From Methanoregula sp. (lineage in GTDB: Archaea > Halobacteriota > Methanomicrobia > Methanomicrobiales > Methanospirillaceae), in the NCBI GenBank assembly GCA_003154335.1, contig PMDE01000041.1, positions 1 through 19,748 of the forward strand: DNA of 19,748 bases, in the 5' to 3' direction. This document shows, piece after piece, positions 1 through 6,841 of this stretch. The stretch's first letter is position 1. Each line of letters starts with the position of its first letter. Under the pieces are notes generated by a model, which had not been told where the DNA came from, made no database searches, and saw only the letters and a list, made by a program, of their open reading frames with translations. A program made the translations under genes and the position numbers.

Positions 1-2
1 CG

Positions 3-332
3 ACATTTCCCGAAGTAGAGATTACATACCAGACATGCACCCCGGGTCGATCCTCATTCCTGGGAGTGGGAACAGTTTTGAAAAATAACCTGAATACAAC
101 GGTAAGTGGCGACTTTATTTTAAAAGGATACAACAAGTCTGGCGGATTGCTTGGCACTTTTAAACAATCCATCACCATTCCTCCGCTCGGGGATAAATGG
201 ACAGGAATCGTTATGTATGGGTTTGATTATCACAATACATCTTCAATGTCAATCGAATATCCAGGACTTTCACCAACCCTGCCGCCGAGAGAAATCTCGG
301 GATTCCCATGCCCTGTAATCAGGGAAGTGTGA
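3..332 (+). CDS. C-terminal part of a probable secreted or anchored protein (FxLYD-like beta domain), cut by the window edge
   Basis: The reading frame is open from base 3 to the TGA at 330-332 (109 codons visible), so the 5' end lies outside the window. The GTG at 66 is only an internal in-frame codon, because coding-like sequence continues upstream of it (TFPEVEITYQT...). The visible part has alternating hydrophobic residues, a pattern VGTVLKNNLNTTVSGDF followed by a segment like GYNKSGGLLGTF, then a Pro/Gly turn and an aromatic strand. This resembles the FxLYD-type beta-sandwich found in archaeal and bacterial exported proteins, where a 'V.G.V.N' strand precedes 'YD..G..L'. No signal peptide or catalytic motif can be judged because the N-terminus is missing. 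The family call is a resemblance made by eye; that this is a real gene end is more certain than its function. Confidence 0.55.
   Translation, partial: TFPEVEITYQTCTPGRSSFLGVGTVLKNNLNTTVSGDFILKGYNKSGGLLGTFKQSITIPPLGDKWTGIVMYGFDYHNTSSMSIEYPGLSPTLPPREISGFPCPVIREV
285..324 (+). other. Two short perfect hairpins at the 3' end of the first gene
   Basis: CCGAGA-GAAA-TCTCGG (285-300) is a perfect 6-bp stem closed by a GAAA (GNRA) tetraloop. CCCTG-TAAT-CAGGG (311-324) is a second perfect 5-bp stem. Both lie in the last 16 codons of the gene. An oligo-T tract (353-358) follows the stop codon by about 20 nt. They could stabilise the mRNA 3' end or help termination, but both are coding and could be chance. 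Confidence 0.3.
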
Positions 333-352
333 GCCGGATGTTAATTCGAGAT

Positions 353-358
353 GTTTTT
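353..358 (+). terminator. Oligo-T tract after the first gene
   Basis: A T6 run follows the TGA at 330-332 by 20 nt. Archaeal intrinsic termination depends mainly on oligo-T in the non-template strand, so this is a plausible terminator. A longer T8 run lies at about 470-478. Confidence 0.35.
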
Positions 359-633
359 TGGTTCCTGACTCTGTATTAATTTTGATCCCCCCAAGAGGAA
401 AATTCCTGTTTCGGCCGGATTACCTCCCGATGCGTCCGAAGAATGTCTTTGAGCTGACAAAGTTTGTCTTTTTTTTGTTTGGCGCTCGGTACCAGAATAT
501 GTTCTTCAGGGGAACCGGTGAACCGGAAAATGTACCTGATTTTCAGGACAGTGAAGAGGGTTAAAGCATATTCTCAGGTTCTTTTACGAAAGGTAAATTC
601 CCGTGATTTAACAAAATACCGGAAAATAAATTA

Positions 634-644
634 CTATATTATAA
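634..644 (+). promoter_or_regulatory. TATA-like element before the phospholipase C-like pseudogene
   Basis: CTATATTATAA sits about 31 nt before the ATG at 675, in an AT-rich block (620-650). The spacing would give a transcript starting a few nt before the ATG. It looks like the surviving promoter of the broken gene. Confidence 0.4.
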
Positions 645-674
645 ACGAAAATGGGATTTGAGTGAGATTGTTAC

Positions 675-1670
675 ATGCCGGGATCTGTCGCTCATATGCT
701 CATCTTTGAGGATGTGTATCTAAACTTGATAATGACAAGGATTGGGGTGATTTGGTCAGAATCCTCAAAGAGAATATGAATTATGGGCGATTGGGTTCCC
801 TTAGCCCGGATTTGCCATACTATGACGGAATCCTGAACACAGCAGCTTCGTTTCTGATATACAGATCTTTTAGACCGGTCCCCATAGAAAAATGGTCTGG
901 TCAGATGCACTAAAGAGCACCTCACCTGTTTCCACTGAAGATGATTGAGATTGCCTGGAGGGAATCAGATCCGGATGACGGGGATTGGGATGAAATTGCA
1001 AAAAAACAATGGGCGTTTATCATCGGATTTCTTACGCATATGGTGACAGACCAGACGATTCATCCTTATATCGACAAGATCGCGGGACAATACTACAGGA
1101 ACAAGGAAAGTCGGACTAAGCACAGGAGTGCGAAATATACCAGGATGTAGTATTATTCAATAACAGACATAAAAAAAAGGATTCTCCTTGAGAATTTTGA
1201 AATGTGGGTTAATACGGGAGCAAAATCAGGAAAAACAGAACCATACTTCAGGGTATTCTTACAAAAAACATTCATCGAAACCCATGCCATCTATCCGTCT
1301 GAAACAGAAATCGAAAAGTGGGTCAGGGGATTGTTATTCGTATATAAATTTGCGAAAAAGTTTGGGTTACCCTGTAAATATGCAGATATAGATTTCCGGA
1401 CCCACAAAGAAAAAATCTGAAAAGTGTAAAGAATACTGGTTGAATGCAATTTTAACGACAAATAAGTCGTATGAAGATTATTATTCAAACGCCGTAGAAC
1501 TTGCTTCGATATACTGTAAAGTGGCAAACAAACTCTTCGAAATAAATCATGCTGATTTTAAGGATGAACATCGAAGACAATTTTTAAAGATTGTAAGAAA
1601 TGCCGATTTAACAAATCCTTTGGACAACCATGTCCTGGAAGATGCAAAAAATGCATATTCAGAGTGTTAA
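675..1670 (+). pseudogene. Zn-dependent phospholipase C-like protein, broken by several frameshifts
   Basis: The gene starts at ATG 675 with MPGSVAHML, a typical start for archaeal members of the zinc-dependent phospholipase C-like family. It can then be followed only by changing frame. After about 726, frame 2 gives DKDWGDLVRILKENMNYG and LSPDLPYYD, and runs into TAA 911-913. Frame 2 resumes with MIEIAWRES, then GFLTHMVTDQTIHPYID, which holds the HxxxDxxxxH metal-site pattern expected of the family. A shift near 1126 leads to ECEIYQDVV. A shift in the A8 run (1171-1178) leads to ILLENFEMWVNTGAKSG. A shift in the A6 run (1410-1415) leads to a C-terminal part ending at TAA 1668-1670. The reconstructed product is about 330 residues. 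Each piece reads as good protein, so this is one gene with at least four indels and one stop. It is either decayed or carries sequencing errors at homopolymers. The family call rests on the start and the His/Asp motif. Confidence 0.75.
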
Positions 1671-1879
1671 GGAAGATAGAATTTTTTCATCAACTCCTAT
1701 TTCAAGAAAAAGGGTTATCCATGTTTTTTCGGTCAGGCTCTGATTTTTCCAAAATGTTCTCCCGGTTGAACAACAACAACATTCCGGTAATGAAAGTAAA
1801 AGATCCTGCCGGTAATGATCACTATTTTTTACAGTAGAACCGTCAAATCTGGCCAATAGTATTCCAGCAAGGTGAGAAA

Positions 1880-1954
1880 ATGCAGGATCTCTACGATCAA
1901 ATCGGGCGATTTTTGGTTCTCCTGTCAGCTAATGAACAGTTTTACGGATTTTAA
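1880..1954 (+). CDS. Possible 24-residue small protein or leader ORF
   Basis: The ATG at 1880 is preceded by AAGGTGAG with a 3-nt gap, a strong match to the archaeal anti-Shine-Dalgarno sequence. The frame reads MQDLYDQIGRFLVLLSANEQ and ends FYGF at TAA 1952-1954. The product is amphipathic and matches nothing I recognise. It could be a real microprotein, a leader peptide, or the remnant start of a lost gene. The only support is the ribosome binding site. Confidence 0.2.
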   Translation: MQDLYDQIGRFLVLLSANEQFYGF

Positions 1955-2031
1955 AAAATTTCAGAAAATTCAAAGAAAATTCTTATCCTGTTACCTGACA
2001 CCATGAGAACCAGCGCTAATCAGGAGAAGTA

Positions 2032-2088
2032 ATGGCTGATGAAAGATTTTTTTTATCCGGAAACATAAACAGGCATAACCCGGATTAA
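2032..2088 (+). CDS. Possible 18-residue leader ORF before the coiled-coil nuclease gene
   Basis: The ATG at 2032 follows CAGGAGAAGTA, giving AGGAG with 5-6 nt spacing. The frame encodes MADERFFLSGNINRHNPD and stops at 2086-2088, about 90 nt before the next gene. It has no known relatives that I can name. Its position allows a role as an upstream leader, but chance is an equal explanation. Confidence 0.18.
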   Translation: MADERFFLSGNINRHNPD

Positions 2089-2168
2089 ACCCCGTGAATG
2101 ATAAAAAAGGTTCCCTACCGGTTTTTTTTACAAGAAATGTTTTATTCAATACGGTACGTATGGTTCAT

Positions 2169-2175
2169 GAGGAGT
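2169..2175 (+). promoter_or_regulatory. Ribosome binding site that decides the start at 2181
   Basis: GAGGAGT lies 5-7 nt before ATG 2181 and matches the archaeal anti-Shine-Dalgarno sequence. It favours this ATG over the GTG at 2094, which would add 29 low-complexity residues. Confidence 0.5.
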
Positions 2176-2180
2176 GGATC

Positions 2181-3563
2181 ATGGTCATTTCAACATCTGA
2201 TAATCTGCGTGCCCTCTTTGAAAATATTAAATCTCTCGGTTTTTTTGGGAGATTATTTGGCTGGAACCGGATCCTTGTCATTAATTCCGCTGCAGTCAAT
2301 GAACTCAACACTCTCAATACCGAACTCAATGCTCTCTACGAACAGAACCGTATGATCCAAAACCAGCTGCGGGCGGCCTTCCAGGAAATGGATCACCAGA
2401 AATCACTGTTTTCTGACTTACGGGCTGATTATGAGATTCTCAGGAATACAAACATTACCACGTCCCAGGAACTCAGGAACCGGGAAGTTGAACTGGGATC
2501 TCTGAGTGAATCGGAGCATCAAAATGTCCAGCGGATTATCACTCTGGATAAAGAAATCAACCAGAAAAATTTCGAGCTCCAGAATTTTATCCAGGAAAAA
2601 ATAGAAAAAGAGCGTCAGTTGTCAGCATTCACAAAAGCAGACCAGCAGAAACAGGAACAGTATGAGCACAGGATAACCGAACTCAATGCCCTGAAAAAGC
2701 AGCTTGATGACGACAGGATCCGGCTTCAGCAGGAAAGAGAGGATGCAATCCGCACCGGGTTTGAAAAGATGAAGACGACCTGGAAGAATCATGAAAAGAA
2801 CGTCGAAGAATTTATCCGGGGGATCTGCACCCGTCACCAGATTGAATATATCGATAAAGAACAGCTGCCCTTTCCGGGAAAACCCGATAATACCTTAAAA
2901 ATCTCCGGTGAATTCGTCATCTTTGATGCAAAGAGCCCGCTATCAGATGATCTTGGGAATTTCCCGGCTTATATTAAGGCACAGACGGAACAGCTGAAAA
3001 AATATGTAAAAGAAAAAGGTGTAAATAAATCGCTCTTCCTTGTAATTCCCACAAATACGCTGGATTGTATCGACCAGTTCTACTATAATCTTGCGGATTA
3101 TGTCGTGTATATCGTTACAACGGACGCCCTGGAACCGGTCATTATGAGCTTAAAGAAGATCGAAGATTATGAATTTACCGAACAGCTGAGCCCTGAGGAA
3201 CGCGAGAACATCTGCCGGGTGATCGGGAAATTTGCGCATGCCACCAAGCGCAGGATCCAGATTGACAGCTATTTCTGTGGTGAATTCATCAATATTCTCA
3301 ATAACTGCGAGTGCCTGCCGGATGAAATTCTTGAAAAAACGGTCGAGTTTGAGAAATCCGACAAGATGAACCCTCCCCTGGAGAAACGTGCAAAGATCAT
3401 ATCTCCCGTCCAGCTGAGAAAAGATGTCCGGCGTATCCGGCAGGAAGCTGACGCCCAGGACATTGATACAGGAGTGAGCGGGGCAGTGATGGAGAAATTA
3501 CCCCTGTACAGAACAGGGGATAAGAGCACGCTGTACATACAGGATCCTGAAAAAAGAGAGTGA
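2181..3563 (+). CDS. Coiled-coil protein with RmuC-like PD-(D/E)XK nuclease domain
   Basis: I start the gene at ATG 2181 (460 aa) because TGAGGAGT lies 7 nt upstream; the in-frame GTG at 2094 has no such site. Residues 1-35 hold a short hydrophobic and aromatic stretch (LGFFGRLFGWNRILVI) that could touch the membrane. Residues about 40-210 are a long coiled coil rich in E, Q, L and K. Residues about 210-330 form an alpha/beta domain with KPDNTLKISGEFVIFDAK: PD at 235-236 and D-A-K at 249-251 fit the PD-(D/E)XK active site, and Q271-LKK-Y275 fits the QxxxY helix motif of RecB-type nucleases. The order coiled coil then PD...DxK is that of RmuC, a bacterial protein linked to limiting DNA rearrangements. 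The C-terminal 130 residues are helical and basic. I infer a DNA-acting nuclease or a relative; the substrate is unknown. No recombination gene lies next to it. Confidence 0.72.
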   Translation: MVISTSDNLRALFENIKSLGFFGRLFGWNRILVINSAAVNELNTLNTELNALYEQNRMIQNQLRAAFQEMDHQKSLFSDLRADYEILRNTNITTSQELRNREVELGSLSESEHQNVQRIITLDKEINQKNFELQNFIQEKIEKERQLSAFTKADQQKQEQYEHRITELNALKKQLDDDRIRLQQEREDAIRTGFEKMKTTWKNHEKNVEEFIRGICTRHQIEYIDKEQLPFPGKPDNTLKISGEFVIFDAKSPLSDDLGNFPAYIKAQTEQLKKYVKEKGVNKSLFLVIPTNTLDCIDQFYYNLADYVVYIVTTDALEPVIMSLKKIEDYEFTEQLSPEERENICRVIGKFAHATKRRIQIDSYFCGEFINILNNCECLPDEILEKTVEFEKSDKMNPPLEKRAKIISPVQLRKDVRRIRQEADAQDIDTGVSGAVMEKLPLYRTGDKSTLYIQDPEKRE

Positions 3564-3908
3564 TTTTTCGGTTTAAATTCCTTTTATCATGATTTGACAT
3601 TCAATGCACGGCGACAATAAATGGAGACTATGCCTGTCCCTTTATCTTCCCGGGGTTTAGTATTCCTAACGTAAATAATCGATATGTACTTATTGCCGGT
3701 ATTTTGTTAATTGCAATTGTGAAATTCATCTTCCGGGATAGCAGAAAACCCAAAAGGCATTTTGCTGTGTGAGACCGTTCCATAAGTTACGCTCCAAACC
3801 AGACGGGGCAAAATGAAAGTCTCCCGTACACAGCAGCACATGGTCTACTCTTTCGAAACCGTGGTCGTACCGATAAGCCTTTTTGCCTGCAGGCTGCAAC
3901 CTTTCCGA
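3564..3908. other. Stretch before the DUF457 hydrolase gene
   Basis: No convincing gene. A weak AT-rich promoter-like block (GTAAATAATCGATATGTAC, about 3671-3689) and a 10-nt palindrome AATTGCAATT (3709-3718) are present. The ATG at 3813 is in frame with the following gene and could be its start, but the 32 residues it adds do not resemble the family. Confidence 0.4.
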
Positions 3909-4790
3909 GTGGATGCACTCTCCCATGCCCTGATAGCCTCAATCGTGTTCTCTGCTTCCGGGCTTACGCCTCTCATCCCGTTCGCTGTCTTAGGGACGGT
4001 GATACCGGATGCAGACATCTTCTTTCCGGCAATTTCTAACCGGAACCCCTCTCTGTACCTGTTCACCCACGGCGGGATCACGCATAGCATGGCCGGGGTG
4101 TTCATCTTGTCCTTAGTCGCGTACGGTATAGTCATTCTACTCGCTGCAGCGGCGATTGTCGTTCCTGGAAGTATTATTGCTGCCGGGATAAACGGATTTG
4201 CAGCAATCTTTACCGGAGCTCTTCTGCACCTCACGATTGATGTTGCTGCCTTGCCGGGCATCCCTCTCCTCGCCCCAATCTCCGACCGGAAATATACATT
4301 GGGGGTCCTTCCCGGCCCGAGTTTGTTTCTCGCCGCAGCAGCGCTCGTACTCATCGGAGTGGTAACATTCTCGTTCCTCTCCCGTTCTTCCGCAATCCTG
4401 CTCTACGGTGTGGTGGTCGTTCTTTATATCACCCTTCGGGCTGCCGTGTTCATCATCGCCGGGGTAAAACTTCCCGGCTGGAAGATCCCGACGATCAACC
4501 CGCTCCGCTGGCTGGTCATCAGGGAGAATACAAGTTCATACATGATCCGGTATTATACCCTTTTCCGCGGGTACTCTGATGAGGCTGTGTACGCAAAGTT
4601 TCGGGACACGGGCACCAGTGATCTTGCGGCGGCTTCATCCTTCCCGGAGGTCCGCCGCTTCTTCTTCTCTTCTTTGATCGTAACTGCCGAACGCTGTGGA
4701 TCGGTCCTGGTTCTTACAGACCCTCTCCGGGAGAAAGGATACCTGCCTTACCCGGTAAAATACAAACAGGTTGCTGTGAAGTTGGATTGA
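3909..4790 (+). CDS. Membrane-bound metal-dependent hydrolase, DUF457/YdjM family
   Basis: I place the start at GTG 3909 (293 aa) because the product then begins VDALSHALIAS, the usual N-terminus of this family. The ATG at 3813 would add 32 unrelated residues; neither start has a clear Shine-Dalgarno sequence. Visible family features are His6 in DALSHAL, the P-D-A-D motif at 33-36, HGGITHS at 54-60, and GALLHLTIDV near residue 100, which together supply the His/Asp residues thought to bind metal. Several hydrophobic segments (about 20-33, 60-85, 135-160, 165-190) mark an integral membrane protein. A soluble C-terminal tail of about 80 residues carries the pattern YYTLFRGYSDEAVYAKF. Bacterial YdjM is an inner-membrane protein of the LexA regulon, but the biochemical substrate is not settled. 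It converges on the broken flavoprotein gene, so it is transcribed alone. Confidence 0.82.
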   Translation: MDALSHALIASIVFSASGLTPLIPFAVLGTVIPDADIFFPAISNRNPSLYLFTHGGITHSMAGVFILSLVAYGIVILLAAAAIVVPGSIIAAGINGFAAIFTGALLHLTIDVAALPGIPLLAPISDRKYTLGVLPGPSLFLAAAALVLIGVVTFSFLSRSSAILLYGVVVVLYITLRAAVFIIAGVKLPGWKIPTINPLRWLVIRENTSSYMIRYYTLFRGYSDEAVYAKFRDTGTSDLAAASSFPEVRRFFFSSLIVTAERCGSVLVLTDPLREKGYLPYPVKYKQVAVKLD

Positions 4791-4907
4791 ACGCCTGATA
4801 CCTGCTGCATTCCGAAAGGGTTCATTGTTTTGTATGGTGTTAGTCACAAAAGCTATGCCCGGTCAATTTCCCGCGTATTTTGTTCGCAGAAGGTACCAGT
4901 TTTCCTA

Positions 4908-5623
4908 TCAGCTTTCCTCAATACCGAGAAGCAGCATTTCCACGACGTTATTCGCAATCCCTTTGACTTTGAAGGTCACCAAAGGGTCGTTTTTGAAATA
5001 TTCCGTATCGGTATTCGTATTAAACTTCCGCTCCATGGGTGCGGTAAGAAACACCAAAGGGGGTAAGGACGTACCCCATCTGCTGGAAATACAAGCAGAT
5101 ATCTATGGCGGTCTTTGATGCTCCTTCTTCATGCCCGGCCACTGCGATTCCCATTATCCTGCCGTCAGTCAGGCCAGGCTTTTTTAAGAGGAAAAGGTTC
5201 TGGATGCAGTTCAGGGGGTTCGAGAAAATCCATGAGCCGGGCTGCCATATTTTGCCGGTTTATCGCAGATGCAACAATGACCTCCCTTGAGGCAATGATC
5301 ATCTCATGGAAAACGAGCATATCGTCCAGTTGGTCCTGCACGAGTAGCTGCAGACATTATCCCGCATATAATAACAGCACCGGCAGTGATTGATGGTAAA
5401 TTCATTGAGGTTAAAGCACCGGTAACCGATACCTTTTTTACTGAGTACCTCTTCGATGAGGTCGATCATGTATCCGGTATTGTTTGCCCGGTGATTGCTC
5501 CTATTCAGCAATACAGCTGCTCGTTCCGGTACTCCCCAGACAAAACCCAACTTCCTCTTTACGGTCGATAAAACAAGGGCATATTCAGCAGATGCTGTGT
5601 CCTGTCCCCGTCTTCCTTTCCAT
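4908..5623 (-). pseudogene. Flavodoxin-fold / iron-sulfur flavoprotein-like (NADPH-dependent FMN reductase family), multiply frameshifted
   Basis: An ATG at 5623 (minus strand) has a strong Shine-Dalgarno sequence (GGAGG, 5634-5638), but its frame stops after 12 codons. One shift leads into EYALVLSTVKRKLGFVWG, then RANNTGYMIDLIEEVLSKKG, resembling the FMN phosphate loop and first helix of flavodoxin-like reductases. Next comes INHCRCCYYMRDNVC, like the Cys cluster of iron-sulfur flavoproteins. A shift near 5340 continues as QDQLDDMLVFHEMIIASREV; a shift in the T6 run (5180-5185) continues as GLTDGRIMGIAVAGHEEGAS; a shift near 5020 continues as NDPLVTFKVKGIANNVVEM and ends at 4908. The reconstructed protein is about 235 residues. 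In the family such proteins bind FMN, some with a 4Fe-4S cluster, and carry electrons. Here four lesions make an active product unlikely. Whether this is true decay or sequence error cannot be told from one sequence. Confidence 0.7.
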
Positions 5624-5649
5624 GTTCAAAGATCCTCCAATTCGATTCT

Positions 5650-5680
5650 CAATTTATTTAAACATTTTTATGAAAAATTC
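5650..5680 (-). promoter_or_regulatory. AT-rich promoter block of the broken flavoprotein gene
   Basis: Read on the minus strand, this block contains TTTTTCATAAAAATG and GTTTAAATAAATT, about 30-50 nt before the ATG at 5623 and just before its strong GGAGG site. It fits an archaeal TATA region. Promoter and ribosome binding site look intact although the coding frame is not. Confidence 0.4.
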
Positions 5681-5875
5681 ACGTTTTTACCGTCGCCGGT
5701 ACAAAAGGATGAAACACTTAATTAATCGCGAGATCACTGAAATGCCCCGGGTGTAGTTCACATTCAAAATTATGAGCGGTAACCGGATCGAAATGGCCGA
5801 TTCGGGTCTCTGTTCACCGGGAGCAGCCGGGAATAAAAGCCTCCACCCATCAAAAGGGATTATCCCGGGAGGGGC

Positions 5876-5881
5876 AAAAAA
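5876..5881 (-). terminator. Oligo-T tract downstream of the isochorismatase-family gene
   Basis: A T6 run on the minus strand about 78 nt after the stop codon at 5959. A small GC-rich inverted repeat (GGGATTATCCC, 5857-5867) lies next to it. This is a plausible archaeal terminator, not proven. Confidence 0.3.
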
Positions 5882-5958
5882 GAATTATCGCCAGGATACA
5901 GGGGATAGACATCTTCAACGCAGACCTGCCTTTTTTGTCCTGCCTTACCGGCATTTGT

Positions 5959-6531
5959 TTACCCGATTGCCGTGAGTATCTCACTGGTCTTCCTGACCCG
6001 GCCCATTCTTTTGAAGATGAAGTTAACCGCAGCGCAATGCTGCTCGGTTGACATGGCAGACATTGCGTCCTCTGCAAAGACTTGCTGGAAGCCGAACTCG
6101 TACGCGAACCTTGCCGTACTCTCGACCCCAAGATCAGTCGAGATCCCGCAGAGGACGATCGTGTCAATCCCCCTTCTCCTCAGTTGGAGTTCGAGATCAG
6201 TGCCGTAAAACGCTCCCCACTGCTTCTTCCCTATCACGATATCTGATAAGACTGGCGTGATCTCCGGGACAAACTCAGACCAGTCAGGGAGCGGGGGAAG
6301 AGGGCGGGAAAATGACAGGTCGCTGTTGACATTCAGTATTGTCTCTTGCGTTGAAACGACGTGCACGAGAAATACCGGCATTCCGTTTTTCCTGAACACC
6401 TGAACGAGCCGGGCGGCATTCCTTATGACATCCTGCGCAGGATAGGGCTGCGTGAGCTGTGCAACTATTCCCTTCTGCAGATCAATGACAACGAGGGCAG
6501 TTGTTGTTTTGGGTATTTCTGATCCGGGCAT
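5959..6531 (-). CDS. Isochorismatase-family (cysteine hydrolase-like) protein with Gly in place of the catalytic Cys
   Basis: The 190-residue product has the usual length of the family. It starts at ATG 6531 with GGTGA a few nt upstream. Family landmarks are Asp17 in ALVVIDLQKG, a Lys at 102-103 in KKQWGAFYGTDLE, and the loop GISTDLGVESTAR at 129-141. In nicotinamidases and related amidases the loop reads like 'G..T..CV..TA', with Cys as nucleophile; here Gly135 stands at that place. The nearest Cys, Cys128, is seven residues earlier. Isochorismatases such as EntB also lack this Cys, so the protein may hydrolyse something other than an amide, or use the fold differently. It is predicted cytoplasmic, with no signal peptide or membrane segment. 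It lies alone: its neighbours are a pseudogene downstream and the glucan synthase upstream, both on the same strand. The substrate is unknown. Confidence 0.85.
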   Translation of the reverse strand: MPGSEIPKTTTALVVIDLQKGIVAQLTQPYPAQDVIRNAARLVQVFRKNGMPVFLVHVVSTQETILNVNSDLSFSRPLPPLPDWSEFVPEITPVLSDIVIGKKQWGAFYGTDLELQLRRRGIDTIVLCGISTDLGVESTARFAYEFGFQQVFAEDAMSAMSTEQHCAAVNFIFKRMGRVRKTSEILTAIG

Positions 6532-6563
6532 GGTCTCACCATGGGAACATAGAGTAAAGGGCC

Positions 6564-6577
6564 CTATTTATTTACTG
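6564..6577 (-). promoter_or_regulatory. TATA-like element of the isochorismatase-family gene
   Basis: The minus strand reads AGTAAATAAATAGG about 35-45 nt before the ATG at 6531, with the GGTGA ribosome binding site between them. The spacing fits a short 5' leader of about 10-15 nt. It indicates separate transcription from the upstream glucan synthase gene. Confidence 0.45.
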
Positions 6578-6731
6578 TGGTGCAGGGTGGACGGAATTTT
6601 GACTGACGGTCAGGGGATCGTTCCATGTCATCGGATTTGTTCTTGAAGTGTATTGACGAAGTTCGATCAATCCGGTACAATCAGACCCAGGTGATTGTGC
6701 GTCCACTCTGTTATTTCATGTTCAGAACAGA

Positions 6732-6789
6732 AAAATTCTAAGGAATTTTGGCATATCTTCATCTATGAATAAGGGATCAAGCCAAAATT
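6732..6789 (-). terminator. Overlapping inverted repeats after the glucan synthase gene
   Basis: About 53 nt beyond the stop codon, AATTTTGGC (6744-6752) pairs perfectly with GCCAAAATT (6781-6789) across a 28-nt loop. AAAATTC (6732-6738) pairs perfectly with GAATTTT (6743-6749) across a 4-nt loop. The two stems share 6744-6749 and cannot form together. On the minus strand a T5 run lies at the distal end (6731-6735). This fits a terminator for the 8.8 kb transcript. Confidence 0.45.
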
Positions 6790-6841
6790 TTCTTAATCAC
6801 GATTTCAAGGTAAATTATTTTCTCATCCGTACTGGATCTCC

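Larger units (their letters stand above)
333..674. other. Gene-poor stretch between the first gene and the phospholipase-like pseudogene
   Basis: Short open frames occur here (for example 358-564) but they overlap one another, lack Shine-Dalgarno sequences and show no recognisable protein pattern. The stretch holds the oligo-T tracts near 353 and 470 and, at its right end, an AT-rich promoter-like block. I see no RNA gene. Confidence 0.5.
1671..2180. other. Gene-poor stretch between the pseudogene and the coiled-coil nuclease gene
   Basis: About 510 bp of AT-rich sequence. It holds a T6 run at 1682-1687 just after the pseudogene stop, a 10-nt direct repeat CCGGTAATGA (1784-1793 and 1809-1818), and two tiny open frames with good Shine-Dalgarno sequences, listed separately. 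The GTG at 2094 is in frame with the next gene, but the 29 codons it would add look non-coding, with runs of T and A. I see no RNA gene. Confidence 0.5.
5624..5958. other. Stretch between the broken flavoprotein gene and the isochorismatase-family gene
   Basis: It holds the promoter block at 5650-5680 and, downstream of the isochorismatase-family gene, a T6 run on the minus strand (5876-5881). No gene or RNA is recognisable. Open frames here are short and overlap one another. Confidence 0.5.
6532..6841. other. Stretch between the glucan synthase stop and the isochorismatase-family start
   Basis: It contains the overlapping inverted repeats at 6732-6789 that probably end the glucan synthase transcript, and the promoter of the isochorismatase-family gene at its left end. 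No gene is recognisable in the rest. Confidence 0.5.

Noticed and set aside
358..661. Two overlapping plus-strand open frames (358-564 and 464-661)
   Set aside because: They overlap in different frames, cross a T8 run, lack ribosome binding sites and have no recognisable protein pattern.
1784..1818. Direct repeat CCGGTAATGA as a possible repeat array
   Set aside because: There are only two 10-nt copies 25 bp apart with no further units, so no CRISPR or iteron array is supported.
2094..2180. Upstream GTG start for the coiled-coil nuclease
   Set aside because: It has no Shine-Dalgarno sequence and adds 29 residues encoded by A- and T-runs; ATG 2181 has a strong site.
3845..4354. 169-codon open frame on the minus strand
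   Set aside because: It is antisense to the DUF457 hydrolase gene, which has clear family motifs; the antisense product resembles nothing.
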